Assembly (NCBI RefSeq): GCF_022200785.1 | Contig: NZ_CP087585.1 | Coordinates: forward strand, 2,232,001-2,296,000 | Source: Pedobacter mucosus | GTDB lineage: Bacteria > Bacteroidota > Bacteroidia > Sphingobacteriales > Sphingobacteriaceae | Length of the DNA stretch: 64,000 nt | Direction: 5' to 3' | Part shown: piece after piece, positions 37,179 to 46,650 of the stretch | Position numbering within the stretch: the first letter of the stretch is position 1 | Layout of the letters: each line of letters opens with the position of its first letter | The notes under the pieces: generated by a model | Seen by the model: only the letters and a program-made list of their open reading frames with translations | Database searches by the model: none | Told to the model about the DNA's origin: nothing | Made by a program: the position numbers and the translations under genes

Positions 37179-38132
37179 ATGATAAAATCACCTATAATTT
37201 TTTTATTAAGTATCTTTATTCTAAATGCAGCAGCGCAGCGACCTATCGAAAAAATCTACGAGCACAGACCCGAGCTTCATGGAGATAGTATTGTTTTTCC
37301 CTTAACCTTGGTTAACGCTTTTCCTTTTATAACCGTGGAGGTCAATGGCGTGAAAGGGAAATTCATGTTTGATACCGGGCTTAACTCCGGCATCGAGATC
37401 AACGATAACGCGATCAATCTTCCGGGTAAGAAAGCGGTAAAAAAAGGACAGGTTGGCAGCGGACAGTCATTTATGAAAAGCAATAATGATACCATAGCAG
37501 AGGTTAAGTTCAAAAATGGCCTTACTTACCATAACCTTTTGAATATCCCTAGTGGAAATTTTGATTTTCTTCAGAATAACATTACGCCTGACTGTATAGG
37601 TTATATGGGGTATGATTTTTTTAAGGGGTATCTGTTTAAATTGGATTACTTAAAAAGGAAGCTTACATTTTATAAAAGGACGGACGAGCGGATATCGAAA
37701 AAAGACTTTTTAAAAGGAGAAAAGCTATTGGCGGTCCTCAATTTTGAAACCAGAAGACTGCCAAACCACCCCATGGTGCGCGTAAGTATCGGGACGGTTG
37801 ATTTACTAGGTTCGTTTGATACCGGACAATATGGTTTGCTCCAATTAGATGATCAGGCGGAAAAGGTGTTGACAAAGAATTCGCTAGTAGTTGCTGCTGG
37901 AAGCGATGGCAACAATGATCCTATAGTGAATGTTAATGACATTGTTTTAGACGGAAGCCTTAAAGTAAGCGTGAAAGGTATTTACCCATTCACCCTGGAA
38001 CAAACGGCTCCATTCCGAAAAGGAATGCAAATTAATGAGTCCAGCTATATCTGTTTTGGATACCGCTTTTTCGATCAATACAAAACGGTTTGGGATTATG
38101 AAGGAAAGAAAATCTATGTGCTTGAAAAATAA
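37179..38132 (+). CDS. Retropepsin-like aspartyl protease family protein, exported
   Basis: 317 residues with a Sec signal to about Ala19 (LNAAAQR). Two Asp-Thr-Gly motifs are present, GKFMFDTGLNSG at about 67 and GSFDTGQYG at about 212, as expected if one chain forms both halves of a pepsin-like active site. Bacterial members are periplasmic clan AA peptidases of unknown substrate. It lies 229 bp after the BNR lipoprotein on the same strand. Confidence 0.82.
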   Translation: MIKSPIIFLLSIFILNAAAQRPIEKIYEHRPELHGDSIVFPLTLVNAFPFITVEVNGVKGKFMFDTGLNSGIEINDNAINLPGKKAVKKGQVGSGQSFMKSNNDTIAEVKFKNGLTYHNLLNIPSGNFDFLQNNITPDCIGYMGYDFFKGYLFKLDYLKRKLTFYKRTDERISKKDFLKGEKLLAVLNFETRRLPNHPMVRVSIGTVDLLGSFDTGQYGLLQLDDQAEKVLTKNSLVVAAGSDGNNDPIVNVNDIVLDGSLKVSVKGIYPFTLEQTAPFRKGMQINESSYICFGYRFFDQYKTVWDYEGKKIYVLEK

Positions 38133-39635
38133 TGGCCCCACTACCATAGCACAAAAGTGTTCCTACGGAGCCGGCGGAGAACTGATCGGTGGAAAAGCAG
38201 CAAATAGACACTAAGTAATCTGTCATCGGATTTATTAATTCTAAATTCTGACGTGGAATTAATTATTGTTATATGCAATCAACTAAATTTTCTTTTTCCT
38301 ATACTGCCCCTCAATTTTATGCTTCATCACTTTTTCAAAATTAACTATCGTTTCGCAATGCTCAAACGATGTCGAACTTCCGCGGATTGACCCTAAACAA
38401 CCGGCAATAAATCCGTACAATTTATGCAAATTAAATTTTTACACTGCTAAAATTCTTGATTATCGCATATAAATTTGCTTTACAGCAAATAAAGTCTGGC
38501 AGATCTAAAGAGTCTAGGGAGTTTTTTTTAATTTAAAGCTGTTTGCAAAACATAAAAATTTGACTGCGCAAATTTTGTGCAAATAAAAAACCCTACTCGG
38601 ACAGATTACGGTTAACTTAATGACTATCATAGAAATATGATATGCTCGAACCAGCGACCCTCTGATTAACAGTTAAAATAGTTCAAACCTCTACATTTAA
38701 TTATATAAGTAAGGCGCACCTAGCTCAATACGTAGGCAGCAAAAAGATTAATTATTTAAGAAAAAAATATTTTCATCTGCATGAAAATCAATAGGGCTCC
38801 CGAACGGTCCCTAAGAAAAGTGCACTCTCTCGGAGGATCACTTTGAACACTTAAATGCCTTCTTATAAGTACTAGGGCCAATTTTTGATGACCTAAAAAT
38901 CAAAAGATTTATTTAAATATTCAATTTATCAAATATTAAAAAACGTTATAACTAAAGCTTAGAATACAAAAATCAAATGTGAGGTGATTACTTTCACATT
39001 TTTTTTGATTTTTTAATCTTTACAATGGAGATTTCGGATAGATTGATCATATCATTAGGGAATCTTGAGCCAACGCGTTTCGATCAAAATTGACCAATAC
39101 AACATATTGACTAATAAGATATTAGAGGTAGGCAGCCCAATTTTTAAAACTGGCCAACTTGTTATGAAATCACTTGGTCCGTGACGTCGAGATTTCCAGT
39201 TAAAGCGTTCAAAATTAACAGATCAAAGTTGAAGGATAAGGAAAGCTAAAAAGAAAACTTCTATCAGACGAACAACCCTGAACAAGAAACTTCACTCTTG
39301 AAACAAAGGATAAGGTATAATCGGTTTTTGAGCATTAAGGATGCTATTTACAAGGGCATCAAACAATACGCTCCGTCTAAAATCCAAGTGGATATTAACT
39401 AACCTATTTCGGACTCTCCAATCGTCCTTCATCTTAACATATTGGGATGTTATTCTGAGCACATGGGCTGTCAGAACAGTAATTGCAGCAGTTTCTGGAT
39501 AAACTTTTTAATCTCCTCATTTCCAAAAACTATAAAGAATATTGTCTACTAAAAAAAGATATCTTATATTTCTGCAAGCATTGCTATATTCAGAATTAAG
39601 CTTTAACTTAGATATATCCCTATCAAATACAAGTT
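38133..39635. other. 1.5-kb stretch with no convincing gene
   Basis: Strongly AT-rich. On the minus strand a 50-codon open stretch ending at 38283 reads LHKLYGFIAGCLGSIRGSST, then FEHCETIVNFEKVMKHKIEG; it has no ATG near its start and no recognised family but looks protein-like. A long imperfect inverted repeat lies at 38968-39014. Nothing was recognised between 39015 and 39635 apart from the presumed promoter region of the molybdenum enzyme operon. Confidence 0.5.
38968..39014. terminator. AT-rich hairpin with long T tract
   Basis: AAAAATCAAATGTGA at 38968-38982 can pair with TCACAT, a T run and GATTTTT at 38994-39014, leaving an 11-nt loop and one bulge. It could be an intrinsic terminator or the remnant of an element end. 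No gene stops directly upstream of it. Confidence 0.35.
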
Positions 39636-40424
39636 ATGGAAGAACAACCAAAATTCCCTGACCTCACGGTTGCCGAACGAAAGGCACTGGAAGACCTCAT
39701 GCCCGATGAAATGAGCGAGATCATAACCTCGGGCATAAAGCGCCGGCACTTTTTGAAACTTATTGCGCTTACTGGTACCGGCCTACTGGCCGCCCATCTT
39801 TTGGGTATAGAGCAATTGATGGCCCGGAGCATTCCGTTACCGGAGCAAGTGCTACTACCAATCGAGAACGGGGTCGACCTTTCATTAAAGATTAATGGAA
39901 GCGTTCGAAAACTGATGGTTGATTCGCGGATGACCCTGCTTGACACGCTACGAGAGCGGCTTGATTTAACAGGTTCAAAAAAGGGCTGCGACCATGGCCA
40001 GTGTGGTGCATGCACCGTCATCCTAGATGGCAGACGGGTTCTATCCTGCCTTACCCTTGCCGCAACCTGCGGGAATAAAACCGTTACTACCATAGAAGGG
40101 CTTGCCATCGGCAATGAGCTTCATCCGATGCAGACCTCCTTCATCAAGCACGATGGTTTCCAATGTGGATACTGCACCCCTGGACAGATCTGCTCCGCTG
40201 TCGCACTTATGGACGAGGCAAAAAACGGAGAGGCCAGTTACGTAACTGCCAATGTTAGAAAGAAGAGCAGGGCCATCAAGCTTTCAGGTGAAGAAATCAG
40301 GGAACGCATGTCTGGCAATATCTGCCGTTGCGGTGCCTACCCAAATATTGTCGACGCAATTCGTGAAGTGCATGGAGATGAGGTCGTTGCGCAGGTATGG
40401 CAGTTTGCCGACGGTACGATATAA
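39636..40424 (+). CDS. (2Fe-2S) small subunit of aldehyde oxidoreductase, PaoA-like, with Tat signal
   Basis: 262 residues. A 35-residue leader precedes a twin-arginine motif (IKRRHFLKLIALTGTGLLAA). The plant-type ferredoxin cluster cysteines are Cys118, Cys123, Cys126 and Cys138 (KGCDHGQCGACTV...LSC); the second cluster is bound by Cys177/Cys180 (QCGYCTPGQ) and Cys230/Cys232 (NICRCGAYPN). This is the electron-transfer subunit of xanthine-oxidase-family enzymes. It heads a three-gene operon with the FAD and molybdopterin subunits. Only this subunit shows a Tat signal, so the complex is probably exported to the periplasm by hitchhiking. Confidence 0.95.
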   Translation: MEEQPKFPDLTVAERKALEDLMPDEMSEIITSGIKRRHFLKLIALTGTGLLAAHLLGIEQLMARSIPLPEQVLLPIENGVDLSLKINGSVRKLMVDSRMTLLDTLRERLDLTGSKKGCDHGQCGACTVILDGRRVLSCLTLAATCGNKTVTTIEGLAIGNELHPMQTSFIKHDGFQCGYCTPGQICSAVALMDEAKNGEASYVTANVRKKSRAIKLSGEEIRERMSGNICRCGAYPNIVDAIREVHGDEVVAQVWQFADGTI

Positions 40425-40492
40425 AGCCAACCTCATGTGTCTTGGTAATTTATCTATTTGTTTATAATGAATTAAAAGTTAAGCGTCTATTT

Positions 40493-41539
40493 ATGAGACC
40501 ATTCAAATACACAAGTGAATCTGATCCCACTATTGCGATCAAGATCGTATCAACCAACCCAACGGCCAAGTATCTTGGTGGGGGTACCAACCTCGTTGAT
40601 CTGATGAAAGAGGACGTTATGCGCCCCTCCGAACTCATCGATGTGACTAGGTGGAAATTTTCCAAGATTGAGAAGACAAAGAGTGGAGTATCCATTGGTG
40701 CCAACGCTACAAATGCCATTACGGCAAATGAGGAGATCATCCGCGAGGATTATCCATTGCTTTCGATGGCAATACTCGCAGGGGCAAGCGCGCAGATTCG
40801 AAACATGGCAACCAATGGGGGAAACCTAAACCAAAGGACTCGATGTACGTATTTCTATGATGTAAACATGCCATGTAACAAACGCGAACCAGGCACAGGT
40901 TGCGCTGCAGTGAATGGAGAAAATAAAAACCATGCAATCTTTGGATGGTCAGAAAAATGTATAGCGACCTATCCATCCGATATGGCAGTAGCGCTGGCGG
41001 CCCTTGACGCAGTCGTCCATGTGGAGAGCCTAAATAACACGATACGAAGCATTCCCTTTGCGGACTTCCACCGGCTTCCTGGCGATCATCCCGAAAAGGA
41101 CAACACCTTAAAACATGGAGAATTCATTACCTCGATTGGTCTACCCAAAAATCAGTTCGCAGAAAAATCATATTACCTGAAGATCCGTGAACGCTCTTCC
41201 TATGCCTTTGCCCTTGTCTCTGTAGCAGCAGCGTTGGTTACCGATGCCGACATGATCAAAGAGGTAAGAATTGCCCTGGGCGGGGTTGCACATAAGCCCT
41301 GGCGTGCATCGGTTGCCGAAAAATGGCTTATTGGCAAACAAGCTACAGAAACAAACTTTAGGGCCGCAGCTTCAGCCGAACTCAAAAACGCGAAACCACT
41401 GCAGCATAACAAATATAAGGTTGGCCTGGCCATCAAGGCCATTGTGCGTGCGCTTGAGGGCGCAATGCTCGGCGGGGTGTATGGAACCATGGAAGCTGAT
41501 TCACTAAACAAAAACCAAGATCATGAGCGAAACCGGTAA
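40493..41539 (+). CDS. FAD-binding subunit of aldehyde oxidoreductase, PaoB-like, with Fe-S cysteines
   Basis: 348 residues from the ATG at 40493; an in-frame ATG at 40397 would overlap the previous gene and add an unrelated leader. FAD-binding elements: TAKYLGGGTNLVDLMKEDV, GASAQIRNMATNGGNLNQRT. Between them and the C-terminal domain lies RCTYFYDVNMPCNKREPGTG followed by Cys, the loop with extra cysteines that binds a [4Fe-4S] cluster in E. coli PaoB. It passes electrons between the Fe-S centres and FAD. It overlaps the next gene by 17 bp. Confidence 0.93.
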   Translation: MRPFKYTSESDPTIAIKIVSTNPTAKYLGGGTNLVDLMKEDVMRPSELIDVTRWKFSKIEKTKSGVSIGANATNAITANEEIIREDYPLLSMAILAGASAQIRNMATNGGNLNQRTRCTYFYDVNMPCNKREPGTGCAAVNGENKNHAIFGWSEKCIATYPSDMAVALAALDAVVHVESLNNTIRSIPFADFHRLPGDHPEKDNTLKHGEFITSIGLPKNQFAEKSYYLKIRERSSYAFALVSVAAALVTDADMIKEVRIALGGVAHKPWRASVAEKWLIGKQATETNFRAAASAELKNAKPLQHNKYKVGLAIKAIVRALEGAMLGGVYGTMEADSLNKNQDHERNR

Positions 41540-43811
41540 ACCAATCAGCCGAATTGATGGACGCATGAAGGTTAGTGGCAAGGCCACCTATTCTGCAGAA
41601 TTTAACCAGCCAAACATGGCCTATGCCTTTCCCGTACGCGCAACGATCGCGAAGGGAAAAATCATATTAATCGATGATGCCAATGCCAAAAAAGAACCTG
41701 GTGTATTGGCGGTGATCAGTCACAAGAATGCATTGAGGTTAAAACCGCTTGATATACAGGCACAGATGAAAGCGGGCGCCGCATTTCTCGGCGAAAATCT
41801 ACCGCCGCTGCAAGACAATCTCGTTCATTATCATGGGCAATTCATTGCGGTAATTGTAGCTGAAACCTATGAGCAGGCACGTTCAGCTGCCTATAAGCTG
41901 AAGGTTAGGTATACAACGGAAAAGGGTGCAGTCGATCTCAAGACTGAAGTTCCAAAAAGCAAAAGGCCCAAGATGTTCATGGGTGAAGAAGCTCAGATAA
42001 ACGAAGGCAAGGCCGCCGCACCATTGGCTGACTCCTACCAAAAAATCGAGCACACCTACACCACCCCTGCTGAGCATCACCATCCCATGGAACCGCATGC
42101 TACGATTGCTGTCTGGGATGGAGACGATAAAATAACCCTATACGATGCGACGCAGGGTGTCGGTCTTACCGGAACGATTGCAGCATATTTTCTCGGGCTC
42201 CAAACCGAGAACGTAAGAATCATCGCCCCATTTGTTGGTGGCGGCTTTGGCTCTAAGGGACTATGGCTACACACCATAATGGTTGCAATGGCCGCCAAGG
42301 CGACGGGTCGCCCGGTCAAGCTTGCCCTCACGCGGCAGATGATGCAGACCAACGTTGGCCATCGTGCGGCAACCATTCAGCATGTGGCACTTGGAACGGA
42401 TGCTGACGGAAAATTGAGTGTGGTACGACATCACACCGATACCTACAATAACCTTACCCAGTTCTTTGAACCAAGTGGTAAGCAGTCACTTGTTTTGTAC
42501 AAGGCTCCCAATCGCGAGGTTACCTACAACATTGCTCAACTAAACCGAAGCACTCCGACCTTTATGCGTGCTCCTGGGGAGACTCCAGGCACATTCGCCC
42601 TCGAATCCGCTATGGATGAGATGGCCTACAAACTGAAAGTGGATCCCGTAGAGTTCCGTATAACCAACCATACTACCAAAGACCCAATGAATGGGCATGA
42701 CTTCTCCAGTGAGTTTTTATTGGAATGTTACCGATTAGGTGCAGAGCGTTTCGGATGGGCTTCCCGAAACATGGAACCTAGACAGAAAAGAAACGGTAGA
42801 TACCTCGTGGGTTATGGAATGGCGACCGCTACCTATCCTGGAGGACGAAGCGCCGCTTCGGTAAAGGTGCTGATGAACGCAAAGGGCGATGTAACAGTCC
42901 TGACGGCATCTATTGACATTGGTACGGGTACATACACTGTTCTTGCACAAACTGCGGCTGATGCACTAGGCGTTCCCGTGGAGCGAATCGAGGTCAAGAT
43001 CGGCGATTCCAGTCTTCCTGCTGCCCCATTGGCAGGCGGGTCACAAACCACTGCGAGCATTCATCCCGCAGCAATGGAAGCCTGTGTGCTGTTGAGGCAA
43101 CAACTGGCAGCCCTTGCAATAGCAGATCCTGATTCTAGGCTGAGTGGTCAAAGACCTGAGGGGCTCGGTTACGCAGACGGAAGGCTTTATGTAAAGGGCG
43201 ATGATAAAAAATCCGACACCTACGTAAATATTTTAAGCCGTGCAAAGCAGAGCGAGATGGAAGCATGTGCGACTACTCTACCCGTATCAGGCGCTGGACT
43301 TACTGTTCCCGGTTCGCTGTGTACACCTCGCGAGACCCCTTCGGAACAAAATACAGACATCAAGCAGTACGCCTTTCATTCCTTCGGCGCACAATTTGCT
43401 GAGGTCTGGGTTGATGAGGAATTGGGTACCATCCGCGTAAAACGCTTTACCAGTGTACAGGATGTGGGTAGGATCATGAATGAGAAAACGGCACGTTCTC
43501 AGATAATTGGTGGCGTAATCTTTGGCATTGGCGCAGCACTTATGGAAACAACCGAATATGATAAGCGATGGGGCAATCCAGTAACGAGGACACTGGCAGA
43601 TTACCATGTGCCGGTGCATCTGGATGTACCACCAATCGATGTCCATTTTATTGGTAAGCCCGATCCTCACATCTCGCCGATTGGTGCTCGGGGCATTGGT
43701 GAGATTGGAATAACTGGGGTATCCGCAGCGATTGCAAACGCTGTTTTTAATGCGACAGGTAAAAGATTGCGGGATTTACCGCTAACACCAGATAAATTTT
43801 TCAATACATAA
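41523..43811 (+). CDS. Molybdopterin-binding catalytic subunit, PaoC-like
   Basis: 762 residues, typical for the PaoC/YagR group. Landmarks: ISRIDGRMKVSGKATYSAEF at the start, the HHPMEPHATIAVWDGD stretch, FVGGGFGSKG, MRAPGETPGTFALESAMDEM, GGSQTTASIHPAAMEAC, and RGIGEIGITGVSAA where Glu727 is the catalytic base. It oxidises aldehydes to carboxylic acids with a molybdenum cofactor, probably detoxifying aromatic or sugar-derived aldehydes. No cofactor-maturation protein (PaoD/XdhC type) is encoded in this window. Confidence 0.95.
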   Translation: MSETGKPISRIDGRMKVSGKATYSAEFNQPNMAYAFPVRATIAKGKIILIDDANAKKEPGVLAVISHKNALRLKPLDIQAQMKAGAAFLGENLPPLQDNLVHYHGQFIAVIVAETYEQARSAAYKLKVRYTTEKGAVDLKTEVPKSKRPKMFMGEEAQINEGKAAAPLADSYQKIEHTYTTPAEHHHPMEPHATIAVWDGDDKITLYDATQGVGLTGTIAAYFLGLQTENVRIIAPFVGGGFGSKGLWLHTIMVAMAAKATGRPVKLALTRQMMQTNVGHRAATIQHVALGTDADGKLSVVRHHTDTYNNLTQFFEPSGKQSLVLYKAPNREVTYNIAQLNRSTPTFMRAPGETPGTFALESAMDEMAYKLKVDPVEFRITNHTTKDPMNGHDFSSEFLLECYRLGAERFGWASRNMEPRQKRNGRYLVGYGMATATYPGGRSAASVKVLMNAKGDVTVLTASIDIGTGTYTVLAQTAADALGVPVERIEVKIGDSSLPAAPLAGGSQTTASIHPAAMEACVLLRQQLAALAIADPDSRLSGQRPEGLGYADGRLYVKGDDKKSDTYVNILSRAKQSEMEACATTLPVSGAGLTVPGSLCTPRETPSEQNTDIKQYAFHSFGAQFAEVWVDEELGTIRVKRFTSVQDVGRIMNEKTARSQIIGGVIFGIGAALMETTEYDKRWGNPVTRTLADYHVPVHLDVPPIDVHFIGKPDPHISPIGARGIGEIGITGVSAAIANAVFNATGKRLRDLPLTPDKFFNT

Positions 43812-44098
43812 CCGATTATTTTTTTTCATATTAAAAAAACGATTTAATCTAAAGAATGAAAAAAGTATAGAATGGACTTTATTATATTTATTTGTCTCGT
43901 CCTAAAATTACTTGTCGTTTTGGATTGATAATACTGAAATAAGTTTACAAGTTGTATTCTTTATAAGAATAAGTTTTTAGTTCATTCATTCTGCTATAAG
44001 TTCCAAAATCCAGTACGACAAAAAGAAAGAACTATCTCACAAAATGAGGATATAAATCTTCTACTCTATATTTTTCTTTCAGCTGTGTAGTCCAATAT

Positions 44099-45364
44099 TT
44101 ATAGCATCTCATTTTTCTTACCTGGGGCGCATGGGTACATATTTCGAATGTAGAATAGACCATCAAAGATCTCGGTCCAAATGGCTGAATCGGCTTTATG
44201 ACTTATTCCTTTCATCAAAAAAACTGGCTTAGCGGTCGGATTTTCTTTACGATAGCGTTTAAAATCGATAAAAGCATAGGCTATCGCTTCTGGTATCCAT
44301 GATTCCAAACTATTTGCAATTGGGGTTTTAACAGTATATTTTTCTTTAGTGGTAATTCTGCCAGCTATACCAACTCCTGAAGTGAATCCCAAAGTGTAAA
44401 TTTGATTAGCCAAGCTTTTGTCCGCTGCCAAAAAATTGCCCATCGTATTCTGTTTCCATGGCATATCTTTTATAAGTTCAGGATGTCTCACGATATGTAA
44501 ATTTGCTGCCCAAACGACTATTTTTTCCTTTGAAAATTTGTGATTCACCAACCATCTCAAATTTTCCGCCATTTGCTTATCTCGAATGTCTAAAAAATTA
44601 TTGCCTTTATTTAAAAAGGAAATCTCGCTATCAACGTTCGCCTTTAAGCTTTTAATCAAAACACTTTCGAAAACTGTGCTATCTTCTTTTGGTAGCTCCG
44701 ACTGAATTTGTTTCAGCGCCTTTTTTAGTAGCATAAGCTTCTCTGCATTTTTTGTTGTTCTTACCGAATCAATAAAAGGCAACAAATCATTAGTGTATCT
44801 CTTATCTTTTATAAAATTTATATTTTTAAGTTTCAGATAAGCATCTAAGAAGTTTTTAAGATTATGCTTGCTATAAGATCCATGAATTTGGCTATCAAAA
44901 CCAGAAACTACAAGTGATTTTTTTCCAGCATTGGCTTTCGGAATGTAGGAATATAGAAGTTCATCGCACTGTTGGCATTTTGTCCATATACTAAATAAAT
45001 TCTCAGACAAAAAAGGGATAATCTCATTTTCGTTCTTTTGTATGTGGTCCCAGCCTTGATTTAATGAGAAAAAATCACTTTCGAACAAAAGTACATTAAA
45101 ACCTTTTTTCTCATGTAGGTACTTGACCAACTTCGTTTTTGCCAAAAAAGTCGGGCCATCTCCATGATCCTGTTCACCAAGCATTACAATTCTCGAGTTT
45201 CCTATTGCTTCGCCAATTTTCTCAAATTCCGTAAAATTACTGGAATCAAGCGATATCGTTTTTATAGATTTAAGATTTCCTAGTGTATAGGATTTAATAT
45301 CCTTTTCTTCACAACTAGAAATCATGGCAGATAAGAGGGACAAAAAAATTATTTTTCTTAACAT
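44099..45364 (-). CDS. Erythromycin-esterase-family lipoprotein
   Basis: 421 residues. Lipoprotein signal to Cys18 (SAMISSCEEKD). The family signature is LGEQDHGDGPTF near residue 70 (Glu-x-x-His for catalysis), followed by LLFESDFFSLNQG, DKQMAENLRWLVN and VVWAANLHIVRHP. Ere enzymes open macrolide lactones, but most chromosomal relatives have unknown substrates, and membrane anchoring argues against a dedicated resistance role. It stands alone with about 290 and 540 bases of noncoding sequence on either side. Confidence 0.9.
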   Translation of the reverse strand: MLRKIIFLSLLSAMISSCEEKDIKSYTLGNLKSIKTISLDSSNFTEFEKIGEAIGNSRIVMLGEQDHGDGPTFLAKTKLVKYLHEKKGFNVLLFESDFFSLNQGWDHIQKNENEIIPFLSENLFSIWTKCQQCDELLYSYIPKANAGKKSLVVSGFDSQIHGSYSKHNLKNFLDAYLKLKNINFIKDKRYTNDLLPFIDSVRTTKNAEKLMLLKKALKQIQSELPKEDSTVFESVLIKSLKANVDSEISFLNKGNNFLDIRDKQMAENLRWLVNHKFSKEKIVVWAANLHIVRHPELIKDMPWKQNTMGNFLAADKSLANQIYTLGFTSGVGIAGRITTKEKYTVKTPIANSLESWIPEAIAYAFIDFKRYRKENPTAKPVFLMKGISHKADSAIWTEIFDGLFYIRNMYPCAPGKKNEML

Positions 45365-45904
45365 ATAATTATAAAGAATACAGCAGTATGGCGTTCAAGT
45401 GTTGGAACACAATATACTTAGTTATAATAACAAGAGGAAAATGTTTTCTCTATAAATGATAATTACGAGCTAATGATTCAATAGGCCTCCTTAATTTTTT
45501 AGTTGCAAAGTTGAATACATTTTTAATTGAAACAATTCATTAAAATCATTCTTTACCCATAAAATAAATTCGCTTTTCTACTAGCTTTACTTCAACTCAT
45601 TTAGTATATCTTGAATTGATGGTATGAGAAGGATTACCGGGAGCAAATAAAATATATACAAATAGTTATAACAGCAAATAAAATAATTGTCTCATAAAAC
45701 GAAGGTTTATTCAATCCTCCTATCATTATTCCCTCCTTTTTTGATAATACATTATGAGCAAAGCCAAACAGTTTTAGCCAAACCAAATCTTTGCGTTTCT
45801 AGCTCTATATATCTTTTTCTTTTTTGCTGATTATCATAAACTCATTCCACTAATTAAAATGATCTTTCTATTTTTGATAATGAGTTTTTGATAATAAAAA
45901 TTCT
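45365..45904. other. Intergenic stretch of 540 bases
   Basis: AT-rich, no supported gene or recognisable fossil. It contains the promoter of the erythromycin-esterase-family gene on the minus strand. Confidence 0.5.
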
Positions 45905-46476
45905 ATGAAAATAGGCTAAGCAAGAGTAAGGTCAGCAGATTAAGATTTAGATCTCCAATTTAATGCGCTGACAGAATATGGATGCACAAAAATTTACCAA
46001 GAAAAGATTTCTGGAAAAAATATGGATAGATTGGAACTAAAAAGCCTTATCAAAAATCGGAAAGGCGACCAGGTTGTTGTTTGGAAATTAGATCGTCTCG
46101 GCCGCTCTTTAAGAGATCTGGTTGATTTTGTTGCACTTTTTCATGAACAAGAAGTTAACTTTGTGAGCTTGCATGATCACATTAATACCACCACCGCTAC
46201 AGGTAGATTTACCCTTAACATTTTTGCTTCATTAGCAGAGTTTGAAAGAGAGATTATACGTGAACGCGCTAAGATGGGGCTTGATGCTGCAAGTGCTAGA
46301 GGAAGAAAGGGAGGAAGACCAAAAGGCTTATCTTCTAAAAATATACATTGGCATTAACCGCCCTTGATCTATATTATACAGGAAAATATGCAATTTCCGA
46401 AATAGCAAAAAGGATACAGATGCCAATAGCAACATGTTACAGACATATCAAATATATAAAGGAGCCTAAAGGTTAA
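45905..46476 (+). pseudogene. Serine recombinase/resolvase (Hin-type), inactivated
   Basis: The whole gene can be traced. It starts MKIG, then TAA, ARVRSAD, TAA, DLDLQFNALTEYGCTKIYQE and KISGKN; the two TAA codons replace the expected Tyr and Gln. The catalytic serine of the YARVS motif reads Arg. An open piece from 46022 continues VVWKLDRLGRSLRDL and SLAEFEREIIRERAKMGL to GRKGGRPKGLS. A +1 shift near 46340 then gives KYTLALTALDLYYTGKYAIS, the C-terminal DNA-binding helix-turn-helix ending IKEPKG. Two nonsense changes, a frameshift and the lost serine make it dead. Confidence 0.88.
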
Positions 46477-46650
46477 CAGACATTATTTAAACTTAAATCG
46501 CTTAATCTCATTTGCCATCGAAAATCAAATAACGAGGGAATAGTGAAAATACAGGCATTTGTACAAAACAAGTATTTTGATTTGTGTTTTTTAAGAAGGC
46601 TAACAGAATGTGAAAACGACGTAGCGATGCAAAAAAAGAATAAAGGAATT

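Noticed and set aside
39623..40114. 163-codon minus-strand open frame
   Set aside because: Antisense to the PaoA-like gene, Ser/Arg-rich shadow with no recognisable features.
40397..40492. Upstream ATG extension of the PaoB-like gene
   Set aside because: Overlaps the PaoA-like gene in another frame, and its 32 residues do not fit the family; the ATG at 40493 starts the conserved domain.
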